38,285 nucleotides of DNA from Clostridia bacterium (GCA_017937865.1 JAGBCU010000034.1:1-38285), one strand, 5' to 3'. Counted from the stretch's first letter, positions 8,612-17,606 are shown. The notes: generated by a model from the letters alone, not told the origin. Numbers and translations: made by a program.

Positions 8612-10540
8612 ATGAAAAATGTTTATTTTGTTCAAGCCAATAACGTTTACGGCACAGAGGTAAAGAATACTTATATTCCTTACTCTGTAGGCTGTATTCA
8701 GGCTTACTGTCAGAAAAATGAAATAATTTCTTCTGAATACAGATTCGGTAAATTTATATATACAAGAGAAGCACCTGAAAAGGTTATTGAATTGCTTGAC
8801 AATCCCTTTATGGTTTTATTCTCTTGCTCTGTATGGAATACCGAGTATAACAAAACAGTTGCAAAGGCAATTAAAGAGGCTTACCCCTCTTGCCTTATAA
8901 CCTTCGGCGGTCATAACGTTTCAAATAATGAAAATTATTTAAGAGATAATGATTTTATAGATTTTCTTACTCACCGTTTCGGTGAAGAGCCTACCGAGGG
9001 TATCCTTGAAAGTCTTGCAACAGGAAAATCTCTTGATGAAATTCCTAATATTTCATACAGAAACGAAGCAGGCGAAATAGTTACAACTGCTTATGCACCT
9101 CAAACGGGCACAGATTATCCATCACCTTATTTAGAGGGTACCTTTGACGAAATTTTAAAGGACGATATCGTTTTCTCTGCTCTTTTTGAAACAAATAGAG
9201 GTTGCCCTAATTCTTGCTCATTCTGCGATTGGGGCTCTTTAAAATCAAAGGTAAGGCTTTTCCCAATGGAAAGAGTTTTTGCGGAAATTGATTGGTTTGT
9301 TGAGCATAAAATCGAGTTCGTTTTCTGTACCGACGGTAACTTCTGCCTTTTCAACCGTGACGAAGAAATTGCAGATTATATCGTTCATTGTAAAAATACC
9401 TACGGTTATCCGAAAATGTTCCGTGTATGCTTTACAAAAAATAAATTTGATTTTGTTTTCGATATAGGCACAAAGTTCTTCAAAAACGGTCTTGATAAGG
9501 CTCAGACGCTTTCATTCCAGAGTATGAACGAGCAGGTTTTAAAGAACGTCGGAAGGAAGAATATTTCAACAGAAAAATTCAGAGAGCTTATGCTCAAATA
9601 TAACGAAATCAATATTTCGACCTTTTCAGAGCTTATTTTAGGTCTTCCCGGTGAAACCTACGAAACCTTCTGCGAGGGTGTAAATATCTTAATTGAAAAC
9701 GGTCAGCATTATGCCATAAATATCTATCCCTGCGAGCTTCTTCCCAATGCTGAGATGGGTCAGAAGGCTTATCAGGAAAAATTCGGAATTAAAAGCACAA
9801 GAGTTCCATTTAAGCTTATTCACTCAAACGAAAGTCAGAAGAAAGACGACATCGTTGAGTATTCGGAATATATCACCTCAACTGATGCTATGAGCGAAGA
9901 GGAATGGGCAAAATCCCTTCTTTTTGCCTCATATATTCAAGGCCTTCACAACTTAGGACTTCTGCGTGCCCTTGCTATTTACTACAGACACGAGCATAAT
10001 TTAAGCTACAACGATTTCTATAACAAGCTTTTAAGCTATTCAAAAGAAAGAAAAGGAACTCTTCTCAATACGGTTTACGAGAGAATCAGTAAGCTTTGCC
10101 TTGGTATAATAAGCGGTTCAAACGAGCTTGTTGCAACCTGCGAGGGTCTCGGCGACGTGCTTTGGGGCTTTGATGAGCTTATTTTCCTTGAGTTTTACAA
10201 GAATCTTGAGGTGTTCTATAAGGAAGTAAAGGAATGCTTCAAGGGCATTGATAAAAACGATGACGTTGTTGATGCGTTGTTTAAATATCAGCTTGATATT
10301 ATTAAGAAAATCGGTGTCGAGCATCCCGTTATTTCAAGTGAATATGATTTCTATTCATATTTCAACAGTATCTTCCTCGGCGGTTATGAAAAGTTAGTTA
10401 AGAATAAAACTACAATAGCTGTTGAAGACGGTGTTGTTGTAAAGGATATACATGAGTTTGCCCGTGAAATCGTATGGTACGGCAGAAACAGACGTGCTAC
10501 CGATTACACAAGCACAAATTATAAGGTTACAAAAGCATAA
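8612..10540 (+). CDS. B12-binding radical SAM protein, paralog 3
   Basis: 642 residues. It has the cobalamin-type N-terminal domain (ITFGG at 96-100), but the usual GEGE is changed to FGEEP (123-127). The radical SAM motif is Cys198-x3-Cys202-x2-Cys205 with no fourth Cys. The C-terminal segment that carries CxxC in the other three reads YIQGLHNLGLL here, so this is the most divergent copy at those sites. Cys374 (IYPCELLP) and the terminal IVWYGRNRR motif are kept. It begins 3 bp after paralog 2 with GGAGAG as its ribosome binding site. Loss of the extra Cys suggests a different reaction or a non-catalytic partner (inference). Confidence 0.85.
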   Translation: MKNVYFVQANNVYGTEVKNTYIPYSVGCIQAYCQKNEIISSEYRFGKFIYTREAPEKVIELLDNPFMVLFSCSVWNTEYNKTVAKAIKEAYPSCLITFGGHNVSNNENYLRDNDFIDFLTHRFGEEPTEGILESLATGKSLDEIPNISYRNEAGEIVTTAYAPQTGTDYPSPYLEGTFDEILKDDIVFSALFETNRGCPNSCSFCDWGSLKSKVRLFPMERVFAEIDWFVEHKIEFVFCTDGNFCLFNRDEEIADYIVHCKNTYGYPKMFRVCFTKNKFDFVFDIGTKFFKNGLDKAQTLSFQSMNEQVLKNVGRKNISTEKFRELMLKYNEINISTFSELILGLPGETYETFCEGVNILIENGQHYAINIYPCELLPNAEMGQKAYQEKFGIKSTRVPFKLIHSNESQKKDDIVEYSEYITSTDAMSEEEWAKSLLFASYIQGLHNLGLLRALAIYYRHEHNLSYNDFYNKLLSYSKERKGTLLNTVYERISKLCLGIISGSNELVATCEGLGDVLWGFDELIFLEFYKNLEVFYKEVKECFKGIDKNDDVVDALFKYQLDIIKKIGVEHPVISSEYDFYSYFNSIFLGGYEKLVKNKTTIAVEDGVVVKDIHEFAREIVWYGRNRRATDYTSTNYKVTKA

Positions 10541-10588
10541 TTTAATGCACAGTTAAAAATATAAATAAAAAACACTTCGGGGTAATTT

Positions 10589-12496
10589 ATGAAAAACATT
10601 TATTTCGTTCAGGTTGGTTTCGAATTTGACGGCTCGGTTTACCTTCCTTATGCTGTAGGCACAATAATTGCATACTGCAAAAAAGAACCGCAAATAACAA
10701 GTGAATACAGTTTTTCCGATATCATTTTTAAAAGAGAAAAGCTGGCAGATGCTATGGCGAAAATAAAGGAGCCTTATATGGTTGCTTTCTCCTGCAGTGT
10801 CTGGAATATTGAGTATAATAAAACTCTTGCAAAAATGATAAAAGAAAAATACCCTGAGTGTTTAATTTCCTTCGGCGGTCACAGTGTTGACGAAAGCGGT
10901 ACTCTTATTGAAAGTGAGGATTATATTGATATTCTTACCTTCGGCGAGGGTGAAAAAACCTTTGCAGATTTACTTATAAACCTTAAAAATGATGAAATAG
11001 GCTTAACAGATAACATTTCATACAGAAAAGGCGACAGTATTATTAAAACCGATAGAAGCTACTGTGTATCTCTTGAGGATTACCCGTCACCTTATACAAC
11101 GGGCGTGTTTGATGAAATAGTTAAAAACAGTCAAGGGTTAGAATTGCTTTCTGTTTTGGAAACAACAAGAGGCTGTCCTTATTCCTGTGCATACTGCGAT
11201 TGGTGTGCAGGTAAGAAAATGAGATTTTTCCCGATGGAAAAGGTTATAGCAGAAATCAAATGGCTTTCAGAAAACAAAATAACCTATTGCTTCTGTGCTG
11301 ATTCAAACTTCGGTATGTTTGACAGAGATATTGAAATAGCTCAGCATCTTATTGAAGCAAAAAAGAAAAACGGCTATCCCGAGGTTTTCAGACCTTGTTA
11401 CGAAAAAAACAGTGACGAAAGAGTATTTAAAATTTGCAGTGCCTTAAACAGTGTAGGTATGGACAAGGGTGCTACGATGGCATATCAGACTCTTTCAGAG
11501 GATGCCTTGAAAAACATAGGTAGAAAAAATCTTACAATGGAGCATTTTTCTAACCTTATGAAAAAATATAACGAAGCAGGAATTCCTACCTATTCCGAAT
11601 TGATTTTAGGTCTTCCGGGTGAAACAAAGGAAAGCTTCTGTAAGGGTATTTGTAAGCTTCTTGAAAACGGGCAGCATAATTCAGTCAGCGTTTATCACTG
11701 CGAGGTTTTGCCTAACTCAGAGCTTGCTCAACCCGAGTACATTGAAAAGCACAAGATAGAAACGATAAAGGTTGCTTTTAACCATATTCACAGTGCACCG
11801 AAAAAGGATGAAGAGGTTAAAGAGTATTCGTATATCGTTCGCTCAACGGCTACTTTAGACCGTGACGATTGGGTGTATGCAAACCTTTTCTCAATTTGTT
11901 TGCAATGTTTCCATAGCTTAGGCGTGCTCCGTTATTTTGCTATGTATCTTCATTCCTTGGGTGAGGTTACTTATTACGATTTCTACACAGCTTTATTGAA
12001 TTTTATCTTCGAAAGCGACGGAAAGCTTAATAAAATGTGGACTCTCTTTAAAGAGAAATATGAAAATTCTCTTTCAGGTAATTGGAATTATTACGACGAA
12101 AAATTCGGCAACGTAACCTGGTTTTTCGAAGAGGGTGCATTTATTGAGATTGCGTCAAATTACAATGAGTATTTAGAAGAATTACTTGTATTCCTTAAAA
12201 AATACGATTTTCCTGAAGAGGTTTTCAGCGAGCTTTTAAAATATCAAAAGCTTCTTTTGAAAAAGCCCTTTGAAAAGGGTGCAGCTGAAGAATTCAGTTA
12301 TGATTTCTATAGCTTCTTTGACGGTATTATAAAAGGTCAGGAAAAGGATTTATTAAAGGTTAAGACCAAAATTACCGTTAAACCTAAAACCGTGTACGAC
12401 GAGGTTTCCCGTTATGCTAAAGAGGTTGTTTGGTTTGGTCGCCGTAGGGGTGCTACTATCTACGGTAACGACGAGGTAGCCTGCGAATCACTTTAA
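10589..12496 (+). CDS. B12-binding radical SAM protein, paralog 4
   Basis: 635 residues and closest in motif pattern to paralog 2. The N-terminal domain has ISFGG (93-97) and FGEGE (118-122). The cluster Cys are 196, 200 and 203 with an extra Cys206 (CAYCDWC). LILGLPGET is at about 338-346, the invariant Cys371 lies in YHCEVLP, CLQC is at 437-440, and the end has VVWFGRRRG. A 48-bp gap separates it from paralog 3, the largest between paralogs. I saw no terminator there, so it is probably still in the operon. GGGG precedes the ATG. Confidence 0.85.
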   Translation: MKNIYFVQVGFEFDGSVYLPYAVGTIIAYCKKEPQITSEYSFSDIIFKREKLADAMAKIKEPYMVAFSCSVWNIEYNKTLAKMIKEKYPECLISFGGHSVDESGTLIESEDYIDILTFGEGEKTFADLLINLKNDEIGLTDNISYRKGDSIIKTDRSYCVSLEDYPSPYTTGVFDEIVKNSQGLELLSVLETTRGCPYSCAYCDWCAGKKMRFFPMEKVIAEIKWLSENKITYCFCADSNFGMFDRDIEIAQHLIEAKKKNGYPEVFRPCYEKNSDERVFKICSALNSVGMDKGATMAYQTLSEDALKNIGRKNLTMEHFSNLMKKYNEAGIPTYSELILGLPGETKESFCKGICKLLENGQHNSVSVYHCEVLPNSELAQPEYIEKHKIETIKVAFNHIHSAPKKDEEVKEYSYIVRSTATLDRDDWVYANLFSICLQCFHSLGVLRYFAMYLHSLGEVTYYDFYTALLNFIFESDGKLNKMWTLFKEKYENSLSGNWNYYDEKFGNVTWFFEEGAFIEIASNYNEYLEELLVFLKKYDFPEEVFSELLKYQKLLLKKPFEKGAAEEFSYDFYSFFDGIIKGQEKDLLKVKTKITVKPKTVYDEVSRYAKEVVWFGRRRGATIYGNDEVACESL

Positions 12497-12506
12497 TTTA
12501 AGACTG

Positions 12507-13769
12507 GTGGTGAGGACAATAAAAAAAGTAAAAACCTTTGCCGGCAAGCATTATTACGGCTTGTGTTTGTTTGCATTCTTATTTATATATTGCATAGTTG
12601 TCCCCACTGAGGGTAGACCTTGGATTGTTAATGACGCAACCTATAGCTTTTATGCAATAGATTTCAGTGTAGGCTTTTGCTCAAGAGTTATTCAGGGCGC
12701 GTTGTACAACCTTATTTTCAGAACACCCGATTATTTAACGGCTTCAATTTATCTTATCGGCATTTTTATAATCACCTTTGGTGCAGTAAGCTTTTTAGCC
12801 GAAAAGTTTATTAAAACCACTGATGCTCAATACAGAAAATCAGCAATTATAATTACCTTGTTTTTCTTTACGGGTCCTGCAACCTTTGCAGTGTTAGTAC
12901 CGATTTTTGGAATGATAGATATTTTCTGGGTTTTCGCTACGGTTTTAAGTATGCTTTGCTTGCAAAATAAAAAGCTGTATTTTCTTGTTGTTCCGTTAGC
13001 GGTGTTTATGGTATTCGTTTATTACGGTGCTACCCTTTGCTACGTTCCGCTTTTAGCAATTATATTGCTTTATAAGATATCGGTAACAGAGGAAAGAAAA
13101 GAAAAGCGTTACCTTACTGCAATATTCTTTGCAACGGTTGCTCTCACAATTTTCTTTACCGTGTATTTCGTAGTTTTTGAGCGTTCAAACCTTACTATGA
13201 CTATGGAAGAATTCGATAAGTTCCTTGTTGGCAGGGGCGTTAGCGAGGGTGACTTGTATTACTACAACTTCAGCTACTACCGTGATATAGATGGCTTTGA
13301 AGAAAACGGCTTCCTTGAGGTACCCGAATTTGATGCGGGCTCATCACCCTCCGAGGTAATTAAGGTTCTTTTCCAGCAGGCTTGGATTTCAATTTTTGTA
13401 AAAGAATTTACTTACGTTACGTTTATAGTTGCTCTCTTACTATTACCGATTCTTGTTTTTATTTATAAATTCCTTATAACCTTTTTCAGGAAAGCAAGGG
13501 GCAACAACGTGAAAAGATTTTCATTGTTGTGTGCTATGGCACTTTTCCCCTTTGTAGTTGTAGCAGGCTTCTGCTTCTCAACTGATGTTATAAGGTGGAT
13601 AGGCAACGCATTTTTACCCACTCTTGCATTGTTTATGTATATACTCTATAAGGAAAGAGCTTGGGCGATAGAGCTTGTACACCGTTCTTTAAATGCCATC
13701 GGCACAACAACTCTTATACCTTACTATTTAGTGTATTCTTTAACGGTGTTCCTGCCCGATTTAAGTTGA
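12507..13769 (+). CDS. Polytopic membrane protein of unknown function
   Basis: About 420 residues with roughly ten hydrophobic segments and a larger polar loop at about 225-285. I recognise no family signature. Size and topology are compatible with a GT-C type glycosyltransferase, a polysaccharide polymerase or a flippase component, which the operon otherwise lacks. The start is uncertain: GTG codons at 12507 and 12510 are both possible, and the GGTGGTGAGG stretch may itself be the ribosome binding site. It begins 10 bp after radical SAM paralog 4. Confidence 0.75.
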   Translation: MVRTIKKVKTFAGKHYYGLCLFAFLFIYCIVVPTEGRPWIVNDATYSFYAIDFSVGFCSRVIQGALYNLIFRTPDYLTASIYLIGIFIITFGAVSFLAEKFIKTTDAQYRKSAIIITLFFFTGPATFAVLVPIFGMIDIFWVFATVLSMLCLQNKKLYFLVVPLAVFMVFVYYGATLCYVPLLAIILLYKISVTEERKEKRYLTAIFFATVALTIFFTVYFVVFERSNLTMTMEEFDKFLVGRGVSEGDLYYYNFSYYRDIDGFEENGFLEVPEFDAGSSPSEVIKVLFQQAWISIFVKEFTYVTFIVALLLLPILVFIYKFLITFFRKARGNNVKRFSLLCAMALFPFVVVAGFCFSTDVIRWIGNAFLPTLALFMYILYKERAWAIELVHRSLNAIGTTTLIPYYLVYSLTVFLPDLS

Positions 13770-13799
13770 TGAAATTTAGTGCTTTTAGGGGGAGATGAA

Positions 13800-14591
13800 A
13801 TGAAAGCTAAAACAATTAAATTAACTTTCTGGTTTTTGTTTGTAACGTTTATCAGATTTTTCCCTCAGTTAGAGTTACTTATTGAGGCGCAGTATTTTAT
13901 TTATCTCGCCGCAATTCTTGTAAGTGCTTTATGTATTTGCCTTATACCAAAAAGAATTGTAGGCGGTATTATTGGTGGTTTAATAACCGCTGGAGTTTCT
14001 GTTTACAGCCCTGAGTATTTCCTTTTTGCACTTCCTGTTTTGTTGCTTATTTATGCTCACGGTGAAATTGCTTCTTGGAGCATTAAGCTCAACGAAACCG
14101 AAAGCAGTGAGATTAAAGGGAAAAATACAAAGAAAAACAAAGCAAAAAATCAAAAGAAGTCCATAAAAGATTTTATCAGCTGTATAATATGCGGAGCTGC
14201 AGTTGTATGTAGCGGTTTGCAGCTTGTGCTTTTAGATACAAGCCGTCCAAGAGAGCATAAGGATTCTATCGGGGATTATGGGTATATAATTTTTTATGCC
14301 GTATTTTTAATTGCATTGCTGGTAGTAGCTCTTATAACTAAATCAACAAATAAAAAGCCTGTAAATTCACAGATGAGCTTGCAGTATAAGGTCTTTTATA
14401 TTGCCTCCTTCGTTTGCTTAGCACTGCAGACAGCTTCAATATATTTAAGTGCTCAGAGCTCAACAATTACAAATAGAGTTGAGTTTCATTATTGGTTTTT
14501 ATTCGTAATAGCAATTATTTTAAATAAAGATTTTTATCTTGATGAATTGATAAAAAAATTTACTCTCTCATCAATGAAGGACAGAGGGTAA
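13800..14591 (+). CDS. Membrane protein of unknown function
   Basis: 263 residues with about seven or eight hydrophobic segments. A Lys/Asn-rich, highly charged stretch (about residues 97-122) splits the protein into an N-terminal four-helix part and a C-terminal part. No recognised domain. Start: ATG at 13800 following AGGGGGAG, better than an in-frame start at 13779. It follows the other membrane protein by 30 bp, so the two may form one complex for export or transfer of the operon product (inference). Confidence 0.7.
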   Translation: MKAKTIKLTFWFLFVTFIRFFPQLELLIEAQYFIYLAAILVSALCICLIPKRIVGGIIGGLITAGVSVYSPEYFLFALPVLLLIYAHGEIASWSIKLNETESSEIKGKNTKKNKAKNQKKSIKDFISCIICGAAVVCSGLQLVLLDTSRPREHKDSIGDYGYIIFYAVFLIALLVVALITKSTNKKPVNSQMSLQYKVFYIASFVCLALQTASIYLSAQSSTITNRVEFHYWFLFVIAIILNKDFYLDELIKKFTLSSMKDRG

Positions 14592-14654
14592 ACAGATAAA
14601 CAGGGGAAAACAACGGGCGAGGCGGTAGCCCATTCTGTAGGTAGTGGTGAAGAA

Positions 14655-15536
14655 ATGATATTGGTAGTCGGTTGTGGCTTTTTAGGAAGTTACCTTTTAA
14701 AGCATATACTGAATGAAACAAATGAAGCCGTTATTGCAACGGTGAGAAGCACAGAAAAAATCCCCCGTATAGACGGAGTAAGGCTTATAAAATGTGATAT
14801 TTCAAGCGAAGAGGATTTAAAAAGTCTTTCAGAAGCCTGCAAGGGTGAAGAATTAAAGGTGTTTTACTTCGCCGCCTGTCACAATATAGATTTTCTTTAT
14901 GAAAATATTGAAAAGGGCAAGGAAATAAACATCACAGCTTTAAAAAACTTTATTTCTTATATACCTAATATAAAAGAATTCTACTTTGCATCTACTGATT
15001 GCGTTTACGGTGAAGGTGAAAATAAAGATTACCGATTTAAAGAAACAGATGCTTTAATTCCTATAAATGAATACGGAAAGCAAAAAGCCGAGGCGGAAAA
15101 AATAGTAATAAAAAACGGCTTTACTGTTTTAAGACTGCCCTTTATGTTAGGTGAGTCGCTTTCTTCAACACCCCATTTTTACGATAGAATTACAACCTCG
15201 TTAAAAAATAATGAAGAGGTTGAAATGATTGACGGAATGTACCGTTCTGTGTTAAGCTATTCTCAGGCGGCAGAGCTTATATATTCTTTGTCGATTTTAA
15301 ATGAGAAGCCTCAGGTTATAAACGTCTGCTCAGATGAGTCTTTGAGTAAATACGATATGGGCTGTATTCTGGCAGAAAAGCTTGGTGCTGATAAGAGCTT
15401 AATAAAAAAGATTTCTGAAGACGAGGGAAAGAAATTCTTTAAGGATAAAAGAGTTGCTTTCGGTGCTATGGATAATTCTCTTCTTAAGTCTTTACTTAAT
15501 AAAGAAAAAATTATGTGGGAGGTAGAAAAATGCTGA
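14655..15536 (+). CDS. NAD(P)-dependent sugar-nucleotide reductase/epimerase (RmlD-like SDR)
   Basis: 293 residues. GCGFLGSYL (6-14) is the nucleotide-binding loop, FASTDCVYG holds the Ser/Thr site and NEYGKQKAEAE the catalytic Tyr-x3-Lys. The style resembles dTDP-4-dehydrorhamnose reductase and related 4-keto reductases. Together with the SDR at 2712 and the cupin at 3653 it could complete a dehydratase, isomerase and reductase series on a nucleotide heptose (inference). The stop codon overlaps the start of the HddA-like kinase by 7 bp, a strong sign of coupled translation. Confidence 0.8.
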   Translation: MILVVGCGFLGSYLLKHILNETNEAVIATVRSTEKIPRIDGVRLIKCDISSEEDLKSLSEACKGEELKVFYFAACHNIDFLYENIEKGKEINITALKNFISYIPNIKEFYFASTDCVYGEGENKDYRFKETDALIPINEYGKQKAEAEKIVIKNGFTVLRLPFMLGESLSSTPHFYDRITTSLKNNEEVEMIDGMYRSVLSYSQAAELIYSLSILNEKPQVINVCSDESLSKYDMGCILAEKLGADKSLIKKISEDEGKKFFKDKRVAFGAMDNSLLKSLLNKEKIMWEVEKC

Positions 15537-16507
15537 TTACAAGAACACCGTTCAGAGTTTCTTTTTTCGGTGGCGGAACAGATTATTACGAATATTTTTC
15601 CGAATTCGGCGGCAGTGTGCTTTCCACAACTATTGATAAATATTGTTATCTTACAATACGTAAGCTTCCACCGTTTTTTGAGCATAAAAATCAGCTTACA
15701 TATTCGAAAATCGAAAGATTTAACGAAACTGATGAAATTCAGCATCCTCTTGTAAGAGCGGCTCTTGAGTATATGCCAACTGACCGTATTCAGATTTCCT
15801 ACGATGCGGATTTACCTGCAGGCTCCGGTATAGGCTCAAGCTCATCCTTCGCGGTTGGTCTTCTTCAGAGTCTTCACGCTCTTAAAGATGAGTATCCCGA
15901 TAAAATGGTGCTGGCAAAGGAAGCTATACACCTTGAAAGAGTAATGTGTAACGAGGGTGGCGGTGTTCAGGATCAGGTTGCCGCGGCTTTCGGAGGTCTT
16001 AACCGTATTGATTTTACAAAAGACGGCTATACTGTTACACCCGTTGAAATTTCAAAGGAAAGACTTGATGAGTTTCAAAGCAATTTAATTCTCTTGTTTA
16101 CGGGCTTTACAAGGTATTCGGGAATTATTGCAACAGAACAACAAAAAGGTATCCCCTCAACCCTTAATCAGCTACACGAAATGAAATCACTTGTTGATAA
16201 AGCAGAGGATATATTAAAAAACGGAAACCTTGACGATTTCGGCAGACTCCTTGACCATACCTGGCAGTTGAAACGTTCTTTATCCGATTATATAAGTAAC
16301 TCGGAAATTGACGAAATGTATCAGAAAGCAAAGGACAACGGAGCATTGGGCGGTAAAATTCTCGGTGCAGGCGGTGGCGGTTTTATGCTTTTATACGTGC
16401 CTAAGGAAAAACAGGCAAGGCTTATAGAAAGCTTCAGCGATTTAAAGGTCATTCCCTTTAAATTCGAAAATGAGGGAACGAAAATCATCGTGCAAAACGA
16501 TACGTAA
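15530..16507 (+). CDS. hddA: D-glycero-alpha-D-manno-heptose 7-phosphate kinase-like GHMP kinase
   Basis: 325 residues. The N-terminus ITRTPFRVSFFGGGTDY and the GHMP ATP loop LPAGSGIGSSSSF (95-107), plus GGKILGAGGGGF near the C-terminus, are characteristic of HddA. HddA phosphorylates heptose 7-phosphate to the 1,7-bisphosphate in the GDP-heptose pathway; LmbP of lincomycin biosynthesis is a related enzyme acting on an octose. It fits the divergent HddC-GmhB fusion at the other end of the operon. Start: ATG at 15530 after GGGAGG; the in-frame GTG at 15515 lies before that site. It is the last gene before the terminator at 16519. Confidence 0.85.
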   Translation: MLITRTPFRVSFFGGGTDYYEYFSEFGGSVLSTTIDKYCYLTIRKLPPFFEHKNQLTYSKIERFNETDEIQHPLVRAALEYMPTDRIQISYDADLPAGSGIGSSSSFAVGLLQSLHALKDEYPDKMVLAKEAIHLERVMCNEGGGVQDQVAAAFGGLNRIDFTKDGYTVTPVEISKERLDEFQSNLILLFTGFTRYSGIIATEQQKGIPSTLNQLHEMKSLVDKAEDILKNGNLDDFGRLLDHTWQLKRSLSDYISNSEIDEMYQKAKDNGALGGKILGAGGGGFMLLYVPKEKQARLIESFSDLKVIPFKFENEGTKIIVQNDT

Positions 16508-16518
16508 TATAAAAATTG

Positions 16519-16547
16519 ATGCATCCTGACAAATAATCAGGATGCAT
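16519..16547. terminator. Terminator of the heptose/radical SAM operon, probably bidirectional
   Basis: An 11-bp perfect stem (ATGCATCCTGA at 16519-16529 with 16537-16547) and 7-nt loop, followed by TTTTTT on the + strand. An A-run on the left side gives a T-run for the convergent minus-strand gene ending at 16557. Confidence 0.9.
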
Positions 16548-16556
16548 TTTTTGATT

Positions 16557-17585
16557 TTATCGATGTATATTTATATATTGAATAAGCTTGTTCCAGTCCT
16601 CTCGGCTGAAATAGTGAAGCCCTTTTCTCATATGGTAGCCTATATCACCCTCAAAAAACATATCGTTTATTTCGGGGTATCTGTTTTCATATTTAAAGCC
16701 GTTTTTAAAAGCAGGGCTTGCGGCAACGCAGGAAAGCATTTCTGAATGAGGGTCTGCCCATAAATCCTCGGATGCACTGCCGATAACGGCGTGTCTTGGT
16801 GCAATTGAAGCTATAAGATAATGCTGGTCAAAGGGCATAGCCGATTCATTATCTCTGTATTTATTATAGTTTTCGCAAAACCAGAAGGGGAATCTGTCGG
16901 TGATTTCTTTTACTGTTTCACCACGTGTCCAACGGGCAAGAGAAGCACCTGAGCAGCCTGAATCGTTTGAATAGGCGAACTTGAATCTTTCGTCAAACGC
17001 ACCTGCAACAAGGGCTGTTTTACCAAGCCTTGAATGACCGCAAACTGTACCGCAGTCAACAAGAAGCTTGTCAGTAAGGGTTTGAGCGTAGTCCATAACT
17101 CGTGATGCAGCCCAAGCCCATATTGCGATTTTGCCCGGGGCGGTAGAGCTTCTTTTTCCGTCGGGGAAAAGAATACCTGCAAAGCCGTTTGTAAAGTCAC
17201 CGTCGTCAGAGGTTATATCGTTATAATAAACGGAAAAAACTGCAAAGCCGTTATCGATAATTTCTTCAGTTGGCATATATCTGTCGGGGTTTAAATCTCT
17301 GAAATTAACGTGGATAAAGAAAGGGTGCTTTTCATTGTCGGTAGGTAAATTTGCAAAAAACGGGAAAGAGAATTCTTTGCCGTTTACAATGCACTTTGCG
17401 GTAACCTTGTTGCATACCGCTTTACCTGCACAGAATTTAGGAATAACCTCTTCCTCAACCTCAAAAGAAATGCTTTCGGGCTTTGGTGGCATATAGCCGT
17501 AAATTTCTTCCTGTAAAATTTCAAGCATCTCTTCACGGGGTAAAAGAGGGGGTAATTTCAACTCATCAAGTATTTTTAAAAGCAT
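16557..17585 (-). CDS. CE15 glucuronoyl-esterase-like alpha/beta hydrolase
   Basis: 342 residues. GHSRLGK (183-189) is the nucleophile elbow (Ser185) of the CE15/acetyl-xylan-esterase-like group, and GYHMRKGLHYFSREDW near 316-331 supplies the candidate catalytic His. CE15 enzymes cleave esters of 4-O-methyl-glucuronate that link xylan to lignin. No signal peptide is seen, so it is probably cytoplasmic and may act on imported oligosaccharides, unlike the usual secreted CE15 enzymes. Start: ATG at 17585 with AAAGGAGC upstream. It has its own promoter at 17607-17635. Confidence 0.75.
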   Translation of the reverse strand: MLLKILDELKLPPLLPREEMLEILQEEIYGYMPPKPESISFEVEEEVIPKFCAGKAVCNKVTAKCIVNGKEFSFPFFANLPTDNEKHPFFIHVNFRDLNPDRYMPTEEIIDNGFAVFSVYYNDITSDDGDFTNGFAGILFPDGKRSSTAPGKIAIWAWAASRVMDYAQTLTDKLLVDCGTVCGHSRLGKTALVAGAFDERFKFAYSNDSGCSGASLARWTRGETVKEITDRFPFWFCENYNKYRDNESAMPFDQHYLIASIAPRHAVIGSASEDLWADPHSEMLSCVAASPAFKNGFKYENRYPEINDMFFEGDIGYHMRKGLHYFSREDWNKLIQYINIHR

Positions 17586-17606
17586 ATTATCAGCTCCTTT
17601 AAAAAG

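Noticed and set aside
1246..16507. Heptose genes as evidence of lipopolysaccharide and a Gram-negative host
   Set aside because: CIRCE, promoter style, ribosome binding sites and surface-protein domains point to Clostridia; GDP-heptose is also used in Gram-positive surface glycans.
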